Both the position numbers and the translations under genes were made by a program. DNA of 64,000 nt from Pseudomonas moraviensis (GTDB taxonomy: Bacteria > Pseudomonadota > Gammaproteobacteria > Pseudomonadales > Pseudomonadaceae): assembly GCF_900105805.1 (NCBI RefSeq), contig NZ_LT629788.1, positions 806,001-870,000 of the forward strand. Direction: 5' to 3'. Position 1 is the first letter of the stretch. The number at the start of each line of letters is the position of its first letter. This document shows positions 7,550 through 13,468 of the stretch, piece after piece. The notes below the pieces were generated by a model, which made no database searches, was not told the origin of the DNA, and worked only from the letters and a program-made list of their open reading frames with translations.

Positions 7550-8088
7550 GCCGCTTTCCTCCGGTGTTCGATATCGAGTTGATCCATCAGGCGCTGGTGA
7601 TACGCGTTCCGAGCGTCTTTGGGTGGACAAGGGCGGATGGTTTCGGCTGAAGGTTCGATACCGTCTAGGTAATCGCAGATATCCGCATCGGTTGGCATGA
7701 GATCGCGGTGCTCGGTGGCCATTGCAACGAGGCTGGCCTGGTACACGCACTCAGGGGTCTCGAGGGGTAGGTCAAATCGCTCGCAAATACGTTGCCAGAT
7801 AAGCTCTTCAAAATGCTGGTGGACGAACATCCACACGCTGGGGTGTTCGTCGATGAGGGCCACATAAGCGTCGGCGGCGGCATAAAGTAGAGCTGCGAGT
7901 TTGTGCTCTTCTGGCACCAAGGCGGCAACGATGCAGCTGTGCTGAGCAACACTGTAAAACTCTCGGGCATGGCCGTTGAAGTTGCACAGATGAGCGAGCG
8001 CGTGCGAGATGTCGTATGGGTCAATCATGATGGTGTCGGGCTTGAACAGTTCGAAGCGTTTGCCGGTAGAAGTCAGAATCTCGTTCAT
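7546..8088 (-). CDS. HD-superfamily (YfbR-like) phosphohydrolase with altered HD motif
   Basis: A 180-aa protein that aligns by eye with phage and bacterial HD-domain nucleotide phosphohydrolases: 'DISHALAHLCNFNGHAREFYSVAQHS' supplies the first metal-binding His and the QHS motif. The step normally reading LLHDAAEAY is 'LLYAAADAYVALIDE' here (about residues 67-81), so the His-Asp pair that names the family is missing. It may be catalytically inactive or use other ligands. ATGA overlaps occur at both ends, with the membrane-anchored protein upstream and the small ORF downstream. Confidence 0.75.
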   Translation of the reverse strand: MNEILTSTGKRFELFKPDTIMIDPYDISHALAHLCNFNGHAREFYSVAQHSCIVAALVPEEHKLAALLYAAADAYVALIDEHPSVWMFVHQHFEELIWQRICERFDLPLETPECVYQASLVAMATEHRDLMPTDADICDYLDGIEPSAETIRPCPPKDARNAYHQRLMDQLDIEHRRKAA

Positions 8089-8516
8089 GCAGCGTTCTCC
8101 TGATCTGCTGGCTCCAGAAGTGCTGCGATGGCAAGCGCTTGGTCGCGAAGGGTACGGGTGTCGCGTTCCAGTTTTTTGCCCGTGCGGAAGGCGGCGAACG
8201 TCTCAGCCGCAATCCGCAGTTTTTCAGCAATCTCCAACAGGGTAATTCGTGCAGGCTCTCCAAGTTGCGAGACCTCTAACGCGCGCTTGTAAAAGTCGTA
8301 GAGTTGCTCGTGTTGGTCGTGAGCCTGCTTCAAGGAAAGCGTCAGGTTGCGGATTTCGTCTGATTTGTCGGCGCATTGAACCGCTATGCCTTCGCCGAGG
8401 CCTTCTGAATAGCCCACGGTGCGACCATTGCTTATGCCGCACCGGTAGGCGATCCAGTAGATGGCGCCCGTCATGAAGACGATTGCTATCAGCGCGTAGA
8501 TTTGAATCTCAGTCAT
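8085..8516 (-). CDS. single-pass membrane protein of unknown function
   Basis: A 143-aa protein with one hydrophobic helix near the N-terminus ('IYALIAIVFMTGAIYWIAYRCG', given in outline) followed by a charged, probably helical and coiled-coil C-terminal part. I recognise no family. The ATG at 8514-8516 is preferred because CAGGAG lies 8 nt upstream; an in-frame ATG further upstream (8540) would add 8 residues. The stop overlaps the start of the HD-like gene (ATGA), so the two are probably translationally coupled. Confidence 0.6.
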   Translation of the reverse strand: MTEIQIYALIAIVFMTGAIYWIAYRCGISNGRTVGYSEGLGEGIAVQCADKSDEIRNLTLSLKQAHDQHEQLYDFYKRALEVSQLGEPARITLLEIAEKLRIAAETFAAFRTGKKLERDTRTLRDQALAIAALLEPADQENAA

Positions 8517-8574
8517 GTGGTGTGCTCCTGATGATGTCATTGGCTGGTGGTGGCAGCCGTTCTATGTGTGGGTG

Positions 8575-8892
8575 TTACTCGGTGGTGTCGTCCTGCTGTC
8601 GCTGCATGTCTTCGTCGGCCTTGTAGGCGCGGATGTCGATCAGGGAGGCGACGTGGCGGATGTGTGCGTACTTCGGTGCCTTGCGGCTGGTGTCCAGCGT
8701 GGTGATGGGGAGCTGGATGCGGCCGCTGCTGATCTCGGCCACGAACGATTGCTCGTTGAGGTTGCGGAAATACTGCTCGCGCACTTTGTCGAGCGGGATC
8801 AGGACGTCGCCGAAGATGCGGTAAAGCAATTCGACGGTGGCTGATTCCGGCGCCGGGTGCAGGCGTAGTGGGTTTTGTGCTGTGTTACTCAT
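8575..8892 (-). CDS. PrtN-family activator (copy 2)
   Basis: A 105-aa protein with the PF11112 pattern: 'LLYRIFGDVLIPLDKVREQYF' (residues ~23-43) and 'RKAPKYAHIRHVASLIDIR' (~70-88), matching the two conserved blocks of PrtN and of the copy at 6261-6530. It overlaps the end of the preceding small gene by 8 nt. Two diverged PrtN-like proteins in one early operon suggest either two target promoters or one acting on the other. Confidence 0.75.
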   Translation of the reverse strand: MSNTAQNPLRLHPAPESATVELLYRIFGDVLIPLDKVREQYFRNLNEQSFVAEISSGRIQLPITTLDTSRKAPKYAHIRHVASLIDIRAYKADEDMQRQQDDTTE

Positions 8893-9064
8893 GGCTTTGT
8901 TGGGCCTCCTTGCGTTTTTTTCTGGCCGGGTGGTTCCAGGCGTTCAGGCAATGCGTTCTGGTTAGCTCGCGCAGATGTTCGGGCACTTCGAGGAGCGCGG
9001 CGTTGCGTTCCTCTCGTGTCCGCATGGCGATGATCTGGCGGGCGTATTCCCTAGGCCACGTCAC
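8885..9064 (-). CDS. small basic phage protein (possibly DUF7696-like)
   Basis: 59 aa from a GTG at 9062-9064: 'TWPREYARQIIAMRTREERN' followed by 'ALLEVPEHLRELTRTHC' and a Lys/Arg-rich tail. I have seen this composition in short Pseudomonas phage proteins, which I associate with DUF7696. The start overlaps the end of the KilAC-like gene by 14 nt and the stop overlaps the next start. The open frame extends further upstream, but no better start is evident. Confidence 0.5.
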   Translation of the reverse strand: MTWPREYARQIIAMRTREERNAALLEVPEHLRELTRTHCLNAWNHPARKKRKEAQQSHE

Positions 9065-9335
9065 GGCTGTCTGCCGGAATGGCGGGTAGGTCGATGCCCA
9101 ACTTTTCAGCCAGCCAACGGATACCGGGCTGTTTGATCCGGGTTGATTGGCTGTACTGCATGCCGAGCTGATCGTGGTACCACTGACCGTCCTTGATTCG
9201 CAGGTAGTCGCGATCACGGTTGGGGTAGGCTGGTAGGTTTCGCTCGTTAATCAGCCCTTTTTCACGCATACGTGCGATGAGCTTCGGCCGAGTCAGACCG
9301 AGGTGGGTTGCGGCTTGGGCGAGAGTGCGTTCCAT
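9051..9335 (-). CDS. KilAC-like phage antirepressor domain protein
   Basis: A 94-aa protein starting MERTLAQAATHLGLTRPKLI, then 'MREKGLINERNLPAYPNRD' and 'DGQWYHDQLGMQ...GIRWLAEKLGI'. The helix-turn-helix followed by a small beta region resembles the KilA-C (ANT) domain usually found at the C-terminus of phage antirepressors; here it stands alone. The ATG (9333-9335) has GAGGGG about 6 nt upstream. A longer frame exists upstream but overlaps the preceding gene. Confidence 0.65.
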   Translation of the reverse strand: MERTLAQAATHLGLTRPKLIARMREKGLINERNLPAYPNRDRDYLRIKDGQWYHDQLGMQYSQSTRIKQPGIRWLAEKLGIDLPAIPADSRDVA

Positions 9336-9345
9336 AATGTGCCCC

Positions 9346-9936
9346 TCATGCCGCGTGCGCAGCTGGTGTTGCCGCTGCAGCAAGGTGGTTGATGGACTCG
9401 CTGACTTTGCCGTAGATCTCGACATCGCTGCCGTACACTGTGAAGCAACGGGTGTGCGGGCTTTTGTTACCGATGCTCAGGATGGTGGTGACACCTGTTC
9501 GAGATTGAGTGCGATGAAGCGCGACGATTAGCGGGTAGTCGAAACCCATGTCGAGATTCAGCACGCCGCCGGTGCGCACAAGTTCAAACACTCGTTGCTT
9601 GTCCGAGACTTCAAAGCGTCCGTATTCGCGGCTGGCGTGAGGGCGGTGCAGCAGGTCGCTGGTATTGCTCGCATCGAACGGGCCGTTGGCGATCTCTTCG
9701 ATGAAGTCGGCCAGCTTGAGATGCATCTTCTTTTCGTTCGGCAGGGTCAGCGTGTGGCGTTCGCTGCCCAGCTCCACGACGAAGGTGCTTTCAGGGGTGC
9801 CACGTTCAACCTTGAGGCGAAATGCCAGACACTCGCGCCTAGGTGCGGTCCGTAGTACGTGATTGAAAGTCTCGGTCAAGTTGACCTGAGCATTAAGCAG
9901 CTGCAGGGTGCGGTTGTCGATTTTGTACTTGATCAT
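9346..9936 (-). CDS. phage early protein of unknown function
   Basis: A 196-aa soluble protein (MIKYKIDNRTLQLLNAQ...) with mixed alpha/beta character and an Ala-rich C-terminus. I recognise no domain. It is the second gene of the leftward operon; its ATG overlaps the stop of the first gene (ATGA). Codon use is like the neighbouring GC-rich phage genes. Confidence 0.6.
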   Translation of the reverse strand: MIKYKIDNRTLQLLNAQVNLTETFNHVLRTAPRRECLAFRLKVERGTPESTFVVELGSERHTLTLPNEKKMHLKLADFIEEIANGPFDASNTSDLLHRPHASREYGRFEVSDKQRVFELVRTGGVLNLDMGFDYPLIVALHRTQSRTGVTTILSIGNKSPHTRCFTVYGSDVEIYGKVSESINHLAAAATPAAHAA

Positions 9937-10112
9937 GCTGCGCGCCCTCCGCCGTTCGGATTGACTGGGGCAGAAGTGGCGCGTGCTGTCAGCTTCGGTT
10001 TGCTGATGGCGAACGCGCAGCCGTATTCGCGGGCTAGGCGCCGGATCTCAAAGATTTGGACGGGGCTAGCAGCGGCTGGGTGGACGTGCAGGGTTGCTGT
10101 GTTGTGCATCAT
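9933..10112 (-). CDS. first gene of leftward early operon, small unknown protein
   Basis: About 59 aa, starting MMHNTATLHVHPAAASPVQI and ending 'VNPNGGGRAA'. Two adjacent ATGs (10110-10112 and 10107-10109) follow GCGAGGC; either may be used. I recognise no family. It is the first gene after the control region with two operator-like sites, and overlaps the next gene by ATGA. Confidence 0.5.
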   Translation of the reverse strand: MMHNTATLHVHPAAASPVQIFEIRRLAREYGCAFAISKPKLTARATSAPVNPNGGGRAA

Positions 10113-10147
10113 GTTGCCTCGCTCTGTGGTGGAAGAGTGAAGCAAAT

Positions 10148-10188
10148 ATCAACCTTTGGTTGCTTTATGTCAACAACTACCGGTTGAT
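10148..10188. promoter_or_regulatory. two repressor operator candidates for the leftward operon
   Basis: ATCAAC-CTTTG-GTTGCT (10148-10164) and AACAAC-TACCG-GTTGAT (10172-10188) each match the palindrome ATCAAC-N5-GTTGAT with one mismatch. The same pattern occurs at 12047-12063 and 12104-12120 around the S24 repressor and Cro-like genes. The sites lie 36-76 bp upstream of the leftward operon, where its promoter should be. Confidence 0.7.
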
Positions 10189-10284
10189 ATTCGAGGTTTT
10201 TCGAACACTAACTCAGTAGACATCAGCGTTTTTGTTTAGTAGTTTTAGACCTCTTTTTGGATTCCACTAACGCATGGATCAAGC

Positions 10285-11316
10285 ATGTCAGACCTTCCTA
10301 CGGATTTAGATCCAAGCCATTCTTCGGCATCAAGGGAATCTAATATAACTACTGGTGCAAGTGATTTTATTGCTGACGCCATAAGTGGAATACCAGCTCC
10401 CATACGAAAGAATGCTTTTAAGGCGTTCGCTCAGTTGTGTACGGCAATAGTAGATGTACCGATTGCACATTTAGAGGGGCTTGCTGCAGAGAAGAGAGCA
10501 GAGACCAAAGCTAGGATTGCTTTGATAGGTGAAAGTGGCAGACAGATTTCGGAACAAATTTTAGTCAGTGAAAGTTTTATAGATGCAGCGTCACAAAAGT
10601 TCTCACAAAAAATTGTCAGAGAACAACGAAACGTTCAGACGATTTCTAAAATAGCTGCTGATGAGTTGAAGTGTTTACCAGAGTCAGAAGTGACTGCCTC
10701 TGAAAATGACGGTGTAACTGACGATTGGCTAAACCTGTTTGAAAGGGAAGCCTCGGCTAAAAGTTCTGAAGAAATGCAGTTCCTTTTCGGAAAGATCCTA
10801 GCAGGGGAAATTCGAAGGCCTTCATCTTTTTCTATCAGAACAGTAAGGCTATTAGGACAGCTTGATGCCAACGTTGCTAAAGTCTTTGCAGATTTTTGCT
10901 CAATGGTCATTTGTTTAAAAGGCAGCGACAAAGTCATTGATGCAAGAGTTTTTACTCCAGGGAAAGTGAATGAGGCGGACCCATTGAAAGAGTGGGGCGT
11001 CAGCTATAGTAAGCTGTTATTGCTTCAAGAGTTTGGTTTGATTGTCGCAGAACTAAAAACTCAGATGAATTACTCATACACAATTTCTAAGGTTGGCAAA
11101 CAAGCATTCCCTTTTGAGTTTCAGGGAAAAAAATGGGTTTTGGATCAAACCGCTGAGGCAAACGCTAATCAAGAGCTGTGGTTGAGTGGGCCTAGCTTAA
11201 GTTCGGTGGGAAAAGAGTTAATGGCTATTGTAGATATTACTCCAAATGAAAATTATGCTGGAGCGCTACACGGCTTTTTTCATTCGAGAAATTTAAAGAT
11301 GAAGGCAGTAAACTGA
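10285..11316 (+). CDS. DUF2806 family protein, prophage cargo
   Basis: A 343-aa soluble protein. The stretch 'WLNLFEREASAKSSEEMQFL' followed by 'FGKILAGEIRRPSSFSIRT' and 'LDANVAKVFADFCSM' matches my knowledge of DUF2806 proteins, whose function is unknown. It is transcribed rightward between the two leftward blocks of the immunity region and is AT-rich compared with its neighbours. These are signs of a moron, a cargo gene probably expressed in the lysogen. No strong ribosome site precedes the ATG at 10285. It converges on the repressor gene 7 nt away. Confidence 0.65.
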   Translation: MSDLPTDLDPSHSSASRESNITTGASDFIADAISGIPAPIRKNAFKAFAQLCTAIVDVPIAHLEGLAAEKRAETKARIALIGESGRQISEQILVSESFIDAASQKFSQKIVREQRNVQTISKIAADELKCLPESEVTASENDGVTDDWLNLFEREASAKSSEEMQFLFGKILAGEIRRPSSFSIRTVRLLGQLDANVAKVFADFCSMVICLKGSDKVIDARVFTPGKVNEADPLKEWGVSYSKLLLLQEFGLIVAELKTQMNYSYTISKVGKQAFPFEFQGKKWVLDQTAEANANQELWLSGPSLSSVGKELMAIVDITPNENYAGALHGFFHSRNLKMKAVN

Positions 11317-11323
11317 TTTTAGT

Positions 11324-12055
11324 TTATTCCGGTATGAATGACCCAACCACTTTGCCGCATATATGCGTCTCCTCCGTAATATCGATGATTGGATATTGCG
11401 GATTGATTGGTCTAAGAAATTGCCGTCCAGCGTCTTCTACTAATATCTTAAACGTTGCTTCGTTTGTGCGTGGCACTCTGGCAATTACTCGATCTCCGGT
11501 CTTTGTTTCCGCTTCTGGATCCACAAAAATGATACATCCTGTTGGGTAGCTGCGCCCAGGCCCTGGATTAGTCATCGAGTCACCGAGAACCTTCAAGGCA
11601 TAGCCATGGTTGCTAATCGGAACCGGGCACGATAGCCAAGAGTCACTATCATAACTCTCGATGTTGGAGATCGCCTCGCACCAAGCCCCAGCTTGAACCC
11701 ATGAGATTAATGGCACCTTACCGAAGCGCTGATTGATTTCACTAACGTTGCTCAAGTTTGTAGGGTCAAGAGCACAAACGTTGCCATGGCCAGTCTGCTC
11801 TTTCGGCAGAACCCCATACTCAAGCCATTCCCGCCTGACACCAAGCCATGAGCAGAGGGCAGACATACTGTCCGCTTCAGCCATCGCTTCGCCATTTAAC
11901 CACTTGCTGATGGCCTGAGTCGTTTTATCAACGCCTAAGCTTTTCAACTGACGATGAATATCCACTCCTCGACCACGGGCGCGTACGCCGGCATCGTCGA
12001 GAGCTTCGTGTAGGCGCTCGCTGAAAGCTGCGCGGAGGGAATTTTTATCAACCAT
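11324..12055 (-). CDS. S24-family phage repressor (CI/PrtR-like)
   Basis: The prophage repressor: an N-terminal helix-turn-helix (about residues 30-70, 'VDKTTQAISKWLNGEA') and a C-terminal LexA-like autoprotease domain. The cleavage pair is Ala-Gly in 'VQAGAW' (~122-123), the catalytic Ser is in 'GDSMTNP' (~160) and the Lys in 'ATFKIL' (~202). RecA-stimulated self-cleavage after DNA damage would derepress the phage. Its ATG lies inside an operator-like site (12047-12063), suggesting autoregulation, and it is divergent from the Cro-like gene. The combination with PrtN-like genes resembles the PrtR/PrtN circuit of pyocins. Confidence 0.9.
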   Translation of the reverse strand: MVDKNSLRAAFSERLHEALDDAGVRARGRGVDIHRQLKSLGVDKTTQAISKWLNGEAMAEADSMSALCSWLGVRREWLEYGVLPKEQTGHGNVCALDPTNLSNVSEINQRFGKVPLISWVQAGAWCEAISNIESYDSDSWLSCPVPISNHGYALKVLGDSMTNPGPGRSYPTGCIIFVDPEAETKTGDRVIARVPRTNEATFKILVEDAGRQFLRPINPQYPIIDITEETHICGKVVGSFIPE

Positions 12056-12120
12056 GAGTTGAGAGTCTCATAAAGGTTGCGCAATAGTCAGTTGATCTAT
12101 AACATCAACCGCGAGTTGAT
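12047..12120. promoter_or_regulatory. repressor/cro control region with two operator candidates
   Basis: ATCAAC-CATGA-GTTGAG (12047-12063) overlaps the repressor start. ATCAAC-CGCGA-GTTGAT (12104-12120) is a perfect 17-bp palindrome just before the Cro-like gene. An extra GTTGAT half-site lies at 12091-12096. The divergent promoters of repressor and cro should lie between and across these sites. Confidence 0.75.
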
Positions 12121-12134
12121 AAATGGAGGTTGTC

Positions 12135-12395
12135 ATGTTGGCCCCCGCAGATTTTCCGAGCGCAATTGCGTTCGCGTTTGAAGCCGTAGGCGGCATCGGG
12201 GCCGCTGCGAAGGTATGCAATAGAAGCTACCAAGCACTGAACAAATGGCGTCAGGCTGCATGCCTGCCCCGAACGGATTACACAGGTGAAACCCAATACG
12301 CCGAGCTGTTGGCGACTGCGGCGAAGCAGAAAGGCAATGCATTCCAAGCGGCTTGGCTGTTGAACGCTTCGGCCCCACAAAAAGCCGCAGCGTAG
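12135..12395 (+). CDS. Cro-like (YdaS/antirepressor-type) HTH regulator
   Basis: 86 aa. 'SAIAFAFEAVGGIGAAAKVC' followed by 'NRSYQALNKWRQAACLPRTD' has the look of a Cro/YdaS helix-turn-helix, with the recognition helix around residues 30-42. Divergent from the S24 repressor with an operator between them, it is in the cro position. The ATG at 12135 is preferred because GGAGG ends 5 nt upstream; an upstream in-frame ATG (12123) overlaps that ribosome site. Confidence 0.75.
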   Translation: MLAPADFPSAIAFAFEAVGGIGAAAKVCNRSYQALNKWRQAACLPRTDYTGETQYAELLATAAKQKGNAFQAAWLLNASAPQKAAA

Positions 12396-12726
12396 CTAGA
12401 AAAAAGGCGACCCAAAGGTCGCCCAGTTCCTCCCGGCACGCACCACCACAGCGCTGTCGGGTCGCGATAGAGAAAGGCGGGCACACCACATGCAACCACC
12501 GTTCTTTATCGCGCTTTTCCAAGGCTCGGAAGCCTTGGTGTTGCTGCCTCTTCCACCACAGATTTGGCAGCTGTTGCGCCAGGGGTGAACAACGGATTGC
12601 TCGCCCCGGCACGGTGCCGGTATCGATCCCGAAGATCTAGCCGGCGTTTGGGCCCTTTCAAGCCACGCGGCAAATGTATCACCACTGCATGTCGCGCGGC
12701 ACTGGCAACTTACAAGGATTAATGCC
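12396..12726. other. non-coding gap between cro-like and cII-like genes
   Basis: About 330 bp. Frames on both strands are open but none has a convincing start, ribosome site or recognisable product. It holds a hairpin oriented as a leftward terminator (12400-12424) and a second inverted repeat (GCCCCGGCACGGTGCCGG, 12602-12619). A leader or antisense RNA is possible. Confidence 0.45.
12400..12424 (-). terminator. rho-independent terminator reading leftward
   Basis: On the minus strand GGGCGACC-TTTG-GGTCGCC is followed by a run of six T. On the plus strand the hairpin follows an A-run with no T-run. It should therefore stop leftward transcription entering the cro-like gene, such as an antisense RNA. 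Confidence 0.65.
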
Positions 12727-13245
12727 ATGAGCCGTATCGCTCTGAGTTCTGTTGAGCGGGCGCAGCGGGAAGTTTTGCCGCTCGATCTCGCGCTTTACCA
12801 TGCCGCTCGGGACTACCCCGGCGGTGCCGCAGCCATCGCCGCCACCACCGGCCGGAATGCGACCACGCTGCAGCATAAGCTTTCTCCAACCCACCCCAGC
12901 CACACGGTAAACATTCAAGAGTTCGGCGAGATTCTGGAGCTGACCAAGGATCGCCGCATTCTGGATGCGGTGCATGCATTAGTCGGTGACACGACTTGGC
13001 AGGAGCTGGCTGAGGCGTACACCAACGATATGCCCGAGACGTTGACCACCGGTATTGCCGAGTACTTCCGGCAGGTCGCGGATCTGGCTGATACCTGGGC
13101 CAAGAGCATTGGCGACGGTGTGGTTTCTGATGAAGAACTGGCCGCGATTCGCCTGCAGGTGTTTCGAGGCATTCAAGGGCTGTTGGGGCTGTTCAATCGC
13201 GCTACCTACGTCAATCAGACGACGCGGGGTACTGATCGTGGTTGA
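12727..13245 (+). CDS. phage regulatory protein CII-like (CP76 family)
   Basis: 172 aa. 'LALYHAARDYPGGAAAIAAT' followed by 'TGRNATTLQHKLSPTHPSHT' and 'FGEILELTKD' is the pattern of the phage regulatory protein CII family (PF06892), DNA-binding proteins of P2/CP76-like phages rather than lambda CII. It is the second gene rightward of the repressor, in the cII position. It is followed directly by an overlapping zinc-finger gene. Confidence 0.8.
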   Translation: MSRIALSSVERAQREVLPLDLALYHAARDYPGGAAAIAATTGRNATTLQHKLSPTHPSHTVNIQEFGEILELTKDRRILDAVHALVGDTTWQELAEAYTNDMPETLTTGIAEYFRQVADLADTWAKSIGDGVVSDEELAAIRLQVFRGIQGLLGLFNRATYVNQTTRGTDRG

Positions 13246-13468
13246 TATCGTCGACTTCGCTAATGACTTGGTACAGGAGCGCATCGATCAGGCGCTGGCT
13301 GCACGTCTTCTCGCCGCCAAGCCTGCTTTGGCGGCACATTCGTTTCTGTACTGTGAAACCTGCCATGGCCCCATCCCAGAGGCTCGCCGTTTGGCGCAGC
13401 CCGGCTGTACCCAGTGCGTCGACTGCCTTTCGCTCGCGGAATTGAAAGGGGCACGCCATGCTCGATGA
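13238..13468 (+). CDS. TraR/DksA-type C4 zinc finger protein
   Basis: A 76-aa protein with 'CETCHGPIPEARR' then 'GCTQCVDC'. The spacing C-x2-C-x17-C-x2-C is that of DksA/TraR zinc fingers, with an N-terminal helical hairpin. TraR-like proteins bind RNA polymerase through the secondary channel and change promoter choice; phage copies are common. The start is GTG at 13238, overlapping the end of the CII-like gene by 8 nt with GGGG about 8 nt upstream. The stop overlaps the replication gene start by 11 nt. Confidence 0.8.
   Translation: MVDIVDFANDLVQERIDQALAARLLAAKPALAAHSFLYCETCHGPIPEARRLAQPGCTQCVDCLSLAELKGARHAR

Noticed and set aside
12353..12640. 95-aa plus-strand frame between cro-like and cII-like genes
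   Set aside because: Begins inside the cro-like gene, Arg/Ser/Cys-rich, no ribosome site; likely non-coding leader.
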